From Branchiostoma floridae (Eukaryota; Chordata; Leptocardii; Amphioxiformes; Branchiostomatidae): a stretch of DNA of 64,000 bases. The translations under genes were made by a program, and so were the position numbers. Where the stretch lies: the NCBI RefSeq assembly GCF_000003815.2, contig NC_049992.1:4212998-4276997 (forward strand), in the 5' to 3' direction. The notes under the pieces were generated by a model, which did not search any database, had not been told where the DNA came from, and saw nothing but the letters and a program-made list of their open reading frames with translations. Below are positions 45,355 through 54,654 of this stretch, in pieces (the first letter of the stretch is position 1; every line of letters starts with the position of its first letter).

Positions 45355-45848
45355 AATGCCCGTAGCCAGGGGGGGGGGGGTCGATCAAAGGTCCGCTTTT
45401 TCACGCTCGAAGGTCCATTTTTTCATGTCAAGATTTTTTTCCAAAGGCATGACTGATTTGCATTTTTCACTGATAGACATTTCATTCAATCTTAGTGAGT
45501 CTATTAGCAAAATTTCCCTCGGAAAGTGCAGGAAATGGCTTTTCAGAGGGTCCAGATTTCAAAATTCCCCCGGACTTCCATTGCAAAGCCTCACGCCTTT
45601 GGTATCGGACATGATGAAAATATGTTGGGGGAGTCGGCCTCACAGACTTGTGTATTTCAATAGAAATTCCATTAAACTTAGCCAGCGAATTTTGCCCCTC
45701 AAAATGCAGGAAATGGCGTTTCAGAGGGTCAATACTTAAATTTTTTCCGGGGCAGAATGCCCCTGGACCACCCTAGACAGCTCACGCCGGCGCTCGATGG
45801 TCCCACAAGTACTAAAAAAAAACCAACCAAAATCCTGGCTACGGGTAT
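45355..45848. mobile_element. About 490-bp MITE with CCCGTAGCCAGG ends
   Basis: The left end GCCCGTAGCCAGG (followed by a run of G) mirrors the right end CCTGGCTACGGGT. Two internal copies of TGCAGGAAATGGC and TTTCAGAGGGTC lie at about 45528 and 45705. TA dinucleotides flank both ends. There is no coding capacity. CCCGTAGCCAGGATTTT ends are, in my experience, common among animal MITEs. Confidence 0.75.
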
Positions 45849-45999
45849 GAACCCGGCTCTGCTCGTGCACAGTTCTTATTCTCTCTTTTATTAAATATCA
45901 CATTCTCACAACAATCCCCGAATATGTGACTTGTTCCGAAAGTGATTCGTGCTTTTGATGAGAAATATGATGATGATGATGATGTCATATTGCAGAAGA

Positions 46000-46840
46000 A
46001 TGGAGGAACGTGGTGCAAGACTGTCCCCAAAGGAACAGCATGATGATAATAAAGGTGTGGATAACGGACATGTTGCGCCGCCGCTGCCGCCAAAAAATAA
46101 TCCACCACCAAAAAAGTATGAGGACGTGGATCCTCATGGTGAGAGCATCTTTGCATTGAGTACTGGGCTAAAACAACAGGGTGATAAACATGCAGACAGT
46201 AGAAATGACCCACCGCCATTGCCGGCCAGAAACCCGCCACTGTTATCATCAAACACGTACGAGGACGTGGATCCACATGGTGACAGTATCATTGTGTTGG
46301 GTTCTGGGCTACAACGCGCTGTACCAAATGAGCCCCTACCTCGCCACCATACAGAAATGGAGGTACAAGGAGACAAAGAATATGAACTCTCGAAAGGAAG
46401 GAATAAAAACCCCAACAGAAAGTATGAAGATGTGGATCCCCATGGTTACGGTATATTTGCATTGCCAAAGAAACAGTCCGGTGAAGATGTTGATGGAAAA
46501 ATCGTTCTGCCGCCTTTGCCAGCAAGGAACCCTCTCCGTCTTGACAAGGAAGACAAAGAGATAGAAGACGTTGACAGAAGGAATGAAGAAGTCAACAGAA
46601 AGTATGAAGACGTGGATCCGGCTGGTTATGGTATCTTTGATGAATCCAAACAGGCGTGCCGAAAGAAAGAAGGTATAAATGTGATATTAAACTCTGGTTT
46701 GAAACGCGCAGTGCCCGACCTACCCCCTCCTCGCAAACTCGACATGGGAGACCACACGGTGGTGTGTCCAGAACAGATGGACGATTCGTGCTCAGATCCT
46801 TACTGCTCACCTGGGAACAAAGTTGAACATGAAGATACAG
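46000..46840 (+). CDS. Orphan tail copy 2: intact four-module YEDVDP/PPLPAR tail exon
   Basis: The exon starts after TATTGCAG|AAGAATGG, so a 5' UTR exon is implied. It encodes 280 codons plus one base (GATACAG|GTATGT), phase 1, exactly the phase that transmembrane exons of this family accept. Tyrosine modules lie at about residues 40 ([12 protein letters not shown]), 87 ([12 protein letters not shown]), 142 ([12 protein letters not shown]) and 202 (YEDVDPAGYGIF). Proline modules are APPLPPKNN at 26, [10 protein letters not shown] at 71 and LPPLPARNP at 170. The membrane-proximal segment is [20 protein letters not shown], as in gene B. No transmembrane, stalk or EGF exon follows: 530 bp downstream a 10-kb foldback element begins. 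Either the body was lost or displaced, or read-through of the donor gives a soluble 289-residue protein ending at 46869. Confidence 0.78.
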
Positions 46841-47368
46841 GTATGTCCACATGGGAATCCGCCATGTAAATTAATGTTGGAAGAATGTAGCTCCGGACCT
46901 AAAACTTGATAATTTTTTTCCTTGGAATAATGGGTAGAAATTCTGGCAATTTTTAGGTCAATATGACTGGGGAGGGTTTCTACTTTCTGATTATGTCCAA
47001 AAAGCTAAGTTTTTTGGATTATCAGGGGATATAAAGTTGGGACTATTTCCTGGTTGTGCAAGGGCCTCTTCCCTTAGTGGTTATGCGTTTGAGGGGGTGG
47101 TTAGGGTTTGGGGGGCATTTTCTGCAAATAATGCCGTAATATTTCTCATAACAGTGGGATTTTATCACAGCTGAGATGATGGGCTTTCGTATGAGGGTAA
47201 GTTTGTATGCCAGTAACGTCAGAAAGGTGAGTTATTGGCATTGTCTTTCTGTGCTTTTTTGTGTACATTTCAATGGGCCAGGGATTGCCTGGCGGATCCC
47301 CATATGCGGCACATGAAGAACGTCATTTGGAATGATGGAATGATATAATAATGTTGTAACATTTTATG
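46841..47368. other. No gene seen; EGF exon end relic
   Basis: At about 47205-47228, CAGTAACGTCAGAAAGGTGA followed by GTTATTGG resembles the end and donor of an EGF exon (AACTGTCAGAAAG|GTGAG) without the rest. This supports the idea that EGF exons once followed the 46000 tail. Confidence 0.4.
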
Positions 47369-47912
47369 CTCACAATTGAGAAGGGGTTGTACTAATAGCT
47401 CCATGGAGCCAGCTCCATGGAGTCAGCTCCATGGAGCTATTAGTACAACCCTGCTCCCAACCTACCAGCTCCATAAAGCCAGCTCCACGCACTTTGAATA
47501 CATACAATTGGTTCACGTCACCTTCAAAAGAAATTTATATTTCGCTTTGAATAGAAATAGTTAGTTCACGTCATCATAGGAAAAATCTTAGTCAGCTATA
47601 GAGATGCCCTTGTAAACGAAAAACAAGTTTCATGGAGCCAGCTCTATGAACTTTGAATGTATACGATTCGTTCTCGTCACCACAGGAAAAATCTTAGTCC
47701 GCTATGGGGCCGCCCTTGTAAACGAAAAACAAGTTTCATGGAGCCAGCTCTATGAACTTTGAATGTATACAATTGGTTCTCGTCACCACAGGAAAGATCT
47801 TAGTCCGCTATAGAGCCGCCATTGTAAACGAAAAACAAGTTTCATGGAGCCAGCTCTATGAACTTTGAATGTATACAATTGGTTTTCGTCACCACAAGAA
47901 AAATCTTAGTCC

Positions 47913-48422
47913 TGTAACGGCCATGACCTTTGACATATGAGACAATTAGGTAATGACCGTCTAGACCATATGAGGAGGAGCTGACATTAGCATATTAGGT
48001 AATCCCTGATTGGCTGGATGCCGACAGCATCCAACCAGCTTACCTGTGATGGGCGGAGTTATACAACCTATTGTCATGCGAGTTAACCTTAGAGATTGTA
48101 TGAAGAGATTTAGTCAGTCTCGTGCCCCAAGGACTCAGGTGAGGTACTTTGGTAGGGCTTAGTCCCTCTGTTGGATTGTGTACTAGTTATTAGTTAGACC
48201 GACTCTCTCTGTGAATATACTTAGATCTCTGTATCATTATCCTAGACCTGTATCCTTTAACTGTAACTTGCTGTAGTCCTAAGTGAAACACATAGTATTA
48301 TATGTTACTTGAGTTTAGCATAGGTTGAATAAACACGGCTCACAAATAGTAATCGGACTGGTTTGGCTGAGTTCCTGATAAGCTAATATAGGACTAAGAT
48401 ACCAAACACCCAGATTCTTTCA
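47913..48422 (+). repeat. 5' LTR
   Basis: 510 bp, TG...CA ends, near-identical to 49912-50421. It carries GGTTGAATAAACACGGCTCA (candidate polyadenylation signal AATAAA) near its end. Confidence 0.92.
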
Positions 48423-48423
48423 A

Positions 48424-48490
48424 TGGTTCCCACGCCGGGAATCGAACCCGGGCCTTGGCGGTGAGAGCGCCAAATCCTAACCACTAGACC
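48424..48490 (-). other. Primer-binding region complementary to 67 nt of tRNA-Glu(CTC)
   Basis: One base after the LTR, TGGTTCCCACGCCGGGAATC begins the complement of a tRNA 3' end (CCA, T arm GGTTCGATTCC). It does not stop after about 18 nt. It runs on through the anticodon arm (TGGCG-CTCTCAC-CGCCA, anticodon CTC) and the D arm (GGTCTAGTGGTTAGGA). The 5' acceptor strand does not pair, so this is not a functional tRNA gene. Confidence 0.85.
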
Positions 48491-48589
48491 TCTCCCACCC
48501 AGGACGACCCGGATTACAATCCGCGGAATGACCGGCCCCGTCGGCCTGCCCGCCCTAACCGTAACCGGCGCCGAGAACCTTCCCTTTCA

Positions 48590-48892
48590 GTGGATCCAGT
48601 GACGTCCGGGGAAGAGTCCTCCCAGGGCACTTGTTCTGCTTCCGTTTCAGGTTCCGACCAGCAGTCTGGCGATGAAGATGACCAGGACGAGGCGACCGTC
48701 CCGAAGACACTTGTTCCGCCGAGGGAGAGACGACCAGCTGTGAATCCGGACGTCTCCAGTGACAGCGAAGAGGAGAGGCCTTCGACAAGCCATGCTGCTG
48801 ACGTCCCGAGACCACGACGACATCGCCGCAGACCGTCGTACCTGGAGGACTTCGCGTTGGACTCTGACTCGGATTATATAGATTTAACATAG
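48590..48892 (+). CDS. Truncated gypsy Pol C-terminus
   Basis: An open frame of 100 residues, very acidic and Ser-rich in the middle, ending RRHRRRPSYLEDFALDSDSD then a stop. A basic patch followed by P-S-Y-L-x-D-F is what I recognise at the C-terminus of gypsy integrase polyproteins. The rest of Pol is missing. It is probably the leftover of an internal deletion, and its ATG may be incidental. Confidence 0.55.
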   Translation: MDPVTSGEESSQGTCSASVSGSDQQSGDEDDQDEATVPKTLVPPRERRPAVNPDVSSDSEEERPSTSHAADVPRPRRHRRRPSYLEDFALDSDSDYIDLT

Positions 48893-49570
48893 TGTGTTAT
48901 TGTTAAGTTGTGCTGAGCAAAGACAGACCACTTCGTGTCTCGCGGTTCTGATGGTGCAAATCATTCGGCTGGGTGTGCTGGTGCATTGGTTGTTGTAGAT
49001 TGTGTGTTGGTTCCTGTTTCACCTGTAGATCACCATGGCTAGGTCCCCCGGAAGTTAAGGTTATATGAAGATTTTCTTTAGTATTAAGTACGGATGGAAC
49101 TCCGGAGCTGAGCTGAGAGGATGGGTAGGTATACACGTTTTCTGTTTTCACGCCGTAGCCATGTAAGCGAGCTCAAGTCTCCTGCTGGTGTCGTCTGCGT
49201 GCTGCGTGTCCATCTCTCGAGGAATTGGATGGGGATTTGAGGATCTAATCTCAAAGGTGATTAGCAGTAAGTCTCTCCCCATACCAGGTAGTATGTGTTA
49301 AGGTTATCTAGGTGTTTATTCGGGTAATGACGGGCAAGTTTAAGTGATTGACCAGGTAGTATACATGGGATTCTGCATGCCTTCTCTGCTTCTGGTGTGT
49401 CTGGCTGCCTTGTCGTCTGTTATGCACCTGTCACCGCCGTACACGTTGGAATTTTGTCTCTTGCGAAGCACACATGTAAATTTTTGTCTGGATCAGACAC
49501 AGTGTAATAAAACCACATGATTATTGCTTATGTATTGCTGATGTATTGCGTACGCATTGCTTATGTATAT

Positions 49571-49800
49571 GTTTATCTGTATTATGCTGAACTTTTGTAT
49601 TGTATTGACCATATGCAGAATGTGAGTGGCCAATGGCTGGTGAGAGCAGTCTGATTGGTCACAGAGATTTAGATAATGTTGAATATCTGTACTATGCTGA
49701 AATTTTTGTATTGTATGGACCATATGCGGAATGTGAGCGACCAATGGCTGGTGAGAGCAGTCCGATTGGTCACAGAGAGCGAGATAATGGTATATGGCTG
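49571..49800 (+). repeat. Two-copy tandem duplication inside the LTR element
   Basis: A block of about 120 bp with GACCATATGC, GAATGTGAG, CCAATGGCTGGTGAGAGCAG and GATTGGTCACAGAGA occurs twice in tandem. Confidence 0.85.
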
Positions 49801-49898
49801 ATATCCCACTTTTGTTATTTTATATCAACCTGTTGTATTTTTGTTACACCTCCCTTGTAATGTTATGGTATCTTAACATTTGAGGACAAATGTTCGGT

Positions 49899-49911
49899 GA
49901 GGGGGAGGTAG
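49899..49911 (+). other. Polypurine tract
   Basis: GAGGGGGAGGTAG lies immediately upstream of the 3' LTR TGTAACGG: the expected plus-strand priming site. Confidence 0.8.
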
Positions 49912-50421
49912 TGTAACGGCCATGACCTTTGACATATGAGATAATTAGGTAATGACCGTCTAGACCATATGAGGAGGAGCTGACATTAGCATATTAGGTA
50001 ATCCCTGATTGGCTGGATGCCGACAGCATCCAACCAGCTTACCTGTGATGGGCGGAGTTATACAACCTATTGTCATGCGAGTTAACCTTAGAGATTGTAT
50101 GAAGAGATTTAGTCAGTCTCGTGCCCCAAGGACTCAGGTGAGGTACTTTGGTAGGGCTTAGTCCCTCTGTTGGATTGTGTACTAGTTATTAGTTAGACCG
50201 ACTCTCTCTGTGAATATACTTAGATCTCTGTATCATTATCCTAGACCTGTATCCTTTAACTGTAACTTGCTGTAGTCCTAAGTGAAACACATTGTATTAT
50301 ATGTTACTTGAGTTTAGCATAGGTTGAATAAACACGGCTCACAAATAGTAATCGGACTGGTTTGGCTGAGTTCCTGATAAGCTAATATAGGACTTAGATA
50401 CCAAACACCCAGATTCTTTCA
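49912..50421 (+). repeat. 3' LTR
   Basis: 510 bp, near-identical to the 5' LTR. The visible differences are GATAATTAGG for GACAATTAGG, CACATTGTATT for CACATAGTATT and GGACTTAGAT for GGACTAAGAT. Confidence 0.92.
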
Positions 50422-50523
50422 GTCCGCTATGCAACATTCTTCGTAGAGGCGGGTTTGATACTATGTTACGCCACCGTGGATCTGAGATTATTATCATCGT
50501 CTTCCTGGAGGGACCTAAAACGG

Positions 50524-50805
50524 GGGTCTCGTGCTCGAGGACTCATTACTCAACACATTGGGTACCTACTGGGATGCAAAACACACCAGATAATACTATT
50601 ATTATTTATAATTGTCAAACGGGTGCCTTCGGGGTAGTGGACATGTTCTATTAATAATTAACGTCTCATATTCTATAACAAAACAGAAGAGGGGAAAATA
50701 AGGTTGAGTCTTGGGACAGGTGTAGATCTCCCACGCGGGAGTCCGTCATGGGCTTCGGGGCAACCCCTTGTATCATTGTGCAACTTCTTATCCATACATG
50801 TTTTT
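50524..50805. repeat. Left copy of a 282-bp direct duplication flanking the LINE
   Basis: It runs from GGGTCTCGTGCTCGAGG to CCATACATGTTTTT and matches 56095-56376 with one visible mismatch (TATTTATAATTG against TATTAATAATTG). It is read as an exceptionally long target-site duplication. Confidence 0.9.
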
Positions 50806-50891
50806 TTTTTTTTTTTTTTTTTTTTTCTTCCTGATTCCGTGTTCGTCACGGCACTTTATTACATGTCACAGAAAGCTGTACAATGTGTAGC

Positions 50892-53800
50892 TTATATCAT
50901 ATTTCTAAGAATACATTCTGATTTGAAAATTTTCACAATGATTTCTGCATCTTGACATAGTGAATTCGGGGATGACACTGTAGACTTATATTTTACGATG
51001 GATAGTTTCGCAACTAGCAGCAGTTCATTGATGTACCGAAACTTGTTTAACATATGAGGGTTGTATCCAAAAATAATGTCATGTACAGTGAGAGATATGG
51101 AATAACTAAACAAACTTTCCACATAATCCCATAATGGTTTAACAATTTTACAGTCAAAGAAAAAATGTTCTATATATTCTATAATATCGCAAAAAATACA
51201 CTTATTATTTTCTACAATTCTCATCTTATGCAACAATATTTTGGTCGGATAAATATTATGCAAGATCTTCCATTGCAAACTAATAAGTTTGGGTTCTTTA
51301 GTGGTCAAGAAGGGAGATTTCCATAGTACATGCCAAGGAATGGAACGAAAATCGTACATAGGAAATCGTTTCTCCCAGAAATTCTGTGAGACTGGGACTG
51401 CTTGGTATTGCATGATACAGAAATTCTTAAAGAAGATAGAGTCTAGTAAGCGGATGTCTTTACCACAAAGTTTGATACTAGGAGATTCTTCGTTGTCTAA
51501 TCGAGAAACACCTTTCCATTGTTTGGGAATTGAATTGATTAAAGCATGATACTGTAGTAATACATGTGCATCATTACCAACAATAGCTTTTACATCATCA
51601 AAAGATATAAAGTTACCCTGATCATCCACAATATCATTTACATAAAGAATATGTCGTCTAATCCATTTCTTAAAATAAAGCATATTGCCCTTGTAACTTA
51701 TACAAGCATTGTTCCATAACAATTGCCAATTTACTTGATTTACCTCAATATCATTGACATTCTGTACAGATTTCATTTCATACCAAGTAAGTATGAGTTT
51801 ACGGTAATAGAGAGGTAAGGGCAACAGTGAATCTTTAGATGACACATGGACTGCCGAGCAGTTATGTCTCAATATACAAAGATCAGGTCCTAACTTCTTA
51901 AAATAATACAGTTGTATCTTCTTCCATGTAGGAGTAGGAGTTTCACTACCGGATAACAATTTTTTTATCGATCGTAATAAACAACATTTGTGCATTATTC
52001 TTATATCTATCATTTTCAATCCTCCCTTTGAATAGTCTTGAACCATCACATTACGCTTTACTCTATCTCTTTTCCAGATAAATCTGTAAAACATCAAATT
52101 AACATCCTTTAAGAAGCTATCCGGTGGTATAAGTGCACCAAAACTGTAAGACAGTTGTGAAGCTACAAGGTTTTTGAGCACTGTTATTTTTCCTATAAGA
52201 CTAAGGTTGCGTGAAGCCCAAGATAATAAAATGTTTTTCATCTTACAGTATTTTTTGCTCCAATTTACTTCTACTTCAGAGGCACAACATGCAGATGAGA
52301 AAACAATCCCTAAGCATTTTGCTGTGGTGCACCATTTTAGCCCACTAGCTTGTTCAGAGCAGTGTCTCCAAGGGCCTAGCCACATGGCTACTGTTTTTTC
52401 TTTATTCAAAACTAGACCAGAAAAAACGGAAAAATGTCTAATAATATCTAAACTTCTATCAATAGAAATTTTGTCACCAAGTATCAGTTCAGTATCATCT
52501 GCATATTGAAAAATTCGAGATTCAACATCGGAGTCGCCAAGCCCAGATAATGTAATACCTTTGATTTCGGAAGACTGGCGGACTTTAAGAGCAAAGAGCT
52601 CTGTGGCTAGAATAAACAGAAGAGAAGACAAGGGACATCCTTGACGTACACCTCTTCCCAGATCAAACCATTCAGAGATATGACCACAATGATTGATACA
52701 ACTACGGGCATTATTAGTGTATACCTTTACCCACTGAACAAAATCTGAACCGAAATTGAACTTTTCAAGAACTTTTATAATGAGGTCTTTGGAAATAGTA
52801 TCAAAGGCTTTGCTGTAATCTAAGAAGAGAATGGCACCTGGAACATTACAATCTCTAGTAAAGCAAATTATGTCATCTATGGCTCGTATGTTATTCAAAA
52901 TACTACGTCCCTTGATATATCCAACTTGGTCTGGTCCAACAATGTGAGAGATAATGTTCTGTAATCTACTTGCTAATATCTTTGCACCTATTTTGTAGTC
53001 CGTATTTGTGATTGAGATAGGTCGCCAGTTAGACAGCTGGTCTCTACTTAAATCTTGGTGTTCACCCCCTTTAAAGAGTAAGGATATAACCCCTTTACGT
53101 TGAGTGGAAGAAAGCTGGTTCTTCGTGTAGCCCTCATTTAGTGAGTTCAAAACCATAGATCCTATTCTGCTCCAAAAGACTTTATAAAAGTCAGTAGTAA
53201 GGCCATCTAGGCCGGGACTGCAATTTGTCATGTTACGTAGAGCAGATGTACATTCCGTCATAGTAAACAACCCTTCACAAGATTTACTTTGCATGTCAGA
53301 CAACGTCGGAAAATTTACGTCTGTAATAAAGTCATCAAAGCTTTCTATGTCGAAATCGTCGTTTTTACTGTATAGTTTTCTATAGTAATCGACTTGTTGT
53401 TCCAATAATTTATTTTGATCTGTTATTATGTGACCGTCAGGTGTTCTGAGGCTTGTAATAACATTGTGTATGGCACGTGACTTCTCAAGTCGAAGAAAGT
53501 AGGCTGTGTTTTTTTCTCCTTCCTCAATCCATTTAACTTTTGAGCGGATTTGTGCACCATGCGCCTCGTGAAGGGCTAATGCTTCAAACTCAGCCTTTGT
53601 GTTGTGCACCTGTTGCTGTAAAGTTAAATTCTTTGGATCGGAAGCTAATTGTTTTTCCAGCCGTTCTAATTTTTCATCAATTATGTTGTGTTTGGATCGT
53701 TTTTCAAGAGCCTTTTGTTTCCCGTAACTAATTGAGAAAGTTTTTATCTTACTCTTACAGATGTCCCATATTAACTGTTTACCTTCGATCACAGAGTCAC

Positions 53801-54626
53801 TAAGGCCTTCTTGGATGTTTCCTATGATTTCATTAACACGATCAACAAACACCTTATCTTTTAGAAATGAATTATTGAATTTCCAATATGAAGGTCCTTT
53901 GTCAAACTGTGTTACAGACATATCCAATACAGCAGCTCTATGATCACTGCAGGGGAAAGAGATGATTTCACATGCAGTAGTTTTATCAAACAAAAAGTCA
54001 TTAATCAGGAGATAATCTAGTCTCCTGGCTGTAAAAGGGTTTCTCTTAGACCATGTGTAATCCTTGTCTTCACTATGGAAGACTCTCCAGATGTCAAGTA
54101 GTTCAAGGTTGTCTGTCAAATTATTAAAACATTTAACCTCTGCTTTATCATGCTCTTTCCCTGCTACATTGTCGAGATCACGATTGAGTACTGTATTGAA
54201 ATCACCAGCTAACATAAAATATTCACCGTCACAACAATGTTCTTGCAGTTGAGTTAGAACCTGTTTGTAGAACAGTTTCTTACTCACTACATTGTTAGGA
54301 GCATATACATTGAAACAAACAAATTTCTCACCATGGTGTATAAATTTTATACCAATGACCCTCTCAGATATATCTATAAATTCCACATTTTTAATGTTGG
54401 AACCTTTAGATATCAAAATAACTTGTCCTTTGCTGTGACAGGTACCAGGGTGTGCGTAAAGCATCCCTCCCCATTCTGTCTTCCATGTCTCTATATCAGC
54501 ACTGCTGATGTAAGTTTCTTGCATAAAAGCAATGTCTATCTTCTTATCTTTAAGGTATTGAAAAACAGTTCGCCGTACCGTTCGTTTCCTTAAGCCTCGC
54601 GTGTTGATGGTGAGTAGTCGAACCAT
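50892..54626 (-). CDS. LINE ORF2: endonuclease and reverse transcriptase
   Basis: 1244 residues. The N-terminal AP-type endonuclease shows LTINTRGLRKR (Asn about 8), MQETY (Glu about 37), LAGDFNTVLNRD (about 140) and SDHRAAVLD (about 228). The reverse transcriptase shows SNWRPISITNTDYKIGAKIL, DQVGYIKGRS, the motif A FLDYSKAFDTIS, GRGVRQGCPLSSLLF and the catalytic QYADDTEL. A C-terminal CIFC...IEHFFFDC...W block fits the Cys-rich end of L1/Tx1 proteins. All catalytic residues that I can check are present. The protein should nick target DNA and copy the element RNA into the genome. The overall look is Tx1 group of the L1 clade rather than RTE or CR1. Confidence 0.95.
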   Translation of the reverse strand: MVRLLTINTRGLRKRTVRRTVFQYLKDKKIDIAFMQETYISSADIETWKTEWGGMLYAHPGTCHSKGQVILISKGSNIKNVEFIDISERVIGIKFIHHGEKFVCFNVYAPNNVVSKKLFYKQVLTQLQEHCCDGEYFMLAGDFNTVLNRDLDNVAGKEHDKAEVKCFNNLTDNLELLDIWRVFHSEDKDYTWSKRNPFTARRLDYLLINDFLFDKTTACEIISFPCSDHRAAVLDMSVTQFDKGPSYWKFNNSFLKDKVFVDRVNEIIGNIQEGLSDSVIEGKQLIWDICKSKIKTFSISYGKQKALEKRSKHNIIDEKLERLEKQLASDPKNLTLQQQVHNTKAEFEALALHEAHGAQIRSKVKWIEEGEKNTAYFLRLEKSRAIHNVITSLRTPDGHIITDQNKLLEQQVDYYRKLYSKNDDFDIESFDDFITDVNFPTLSDMQSKSCEGLFTMTECTSALRNMTNCSPGLDGLTTDFYKVFWSRIGSMVLNSLNEGYTKNQLSSTQRKGVISLLFKGGEHQDLSRDQLSNWRPISITNTDYKIGAKILASRLQNIISHIVGPDQVGYIKGRSILNNIRAIDDIICFTRDCNVPGAILFLDYSKAFDTISKDLIIKVLEKFNFGSDFVQWVKVYTNNARSCINHCGHISEWFDLGRGVRQGCPLSSLLFILATELFALKVRQSSEIKGITLSGLGDSDVESRIFQYADDTELILGDKISIDRSLDIIRHFSVFSGLVLNKEKTVAMWLGPWRHCSEQASGLKWCTTAKCLGIVFSSACCASEVEVNWSKKYCKMKNILLSWASRNLSLIGKITVLKNLVASQLSYSFGALIPPDSFLKDVNLMFYRFIWKRDRVKRNVMVQDYSKGGLKMIDIRIMHKCCLLRSIKKLLSGSETPTPTWKKIQLYYFKKLGPDLCILRHNCSAVHVSSKDSLLPLPLYYRKLILTWYEMKSVQNVNDIEVNQVNWQLLWNNACISYKGNMLYFKKWIRRHILYVNDIVDDQGNFISFDDVKAIVGNDAHVLLQYHALINSIPKQWKGVSRLDNEESPSIKLCGKDIRLLDSIFFKNFCIMQYQAVPVSQNFWEKRFPMYDFRSIPWHVLWKSPFLTTKEPKLISLQWKILHNIYPTKILLHKMRIVENNKCIFCDIIEYIEHFFFDCKIVKPLWDYVESLFSYSISLTVHDIIFGYNPHMLNKFRYINELLLVAKLSIVKYKSTVSSPNSLCQDAEIIVKIFKSECILRNMI

Positions 54627-54654
54627 GGGTGTTGATGGAAGATAGACCTAAGTC

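Larger units (their letters stand above)
47913..50421 (+). mobile_element. Short non-autonomous gypsy-derived LTR retroelement
   Basis: Two 510-bp LTRs (47913-48422 and 49912-50421) start TGTAACGG and end TTCTTTCA. They differ at about three positions that I can see, so the insertion is recent. GTCC flanks both sides. The internal region is only about 1.5 kb: a primer-binding region complementary to tRNA-Glu, a short frame resembling the end of a gypsy Pol, and a purine tract next to the 3' LTR. Gag, protease, reverse transcriptase and most of integrase are gone, so mobilisation would need an autonomous relative. Confidence 0.9.

Noticed and set aside
48424-48500. tRNA-Glu gene on the minus strand
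   Set aside because: The 5' acceptor strand does not pair with the 3' strand, and the sequence starts one base after an LTR with TGG, as a primer-binding site does.
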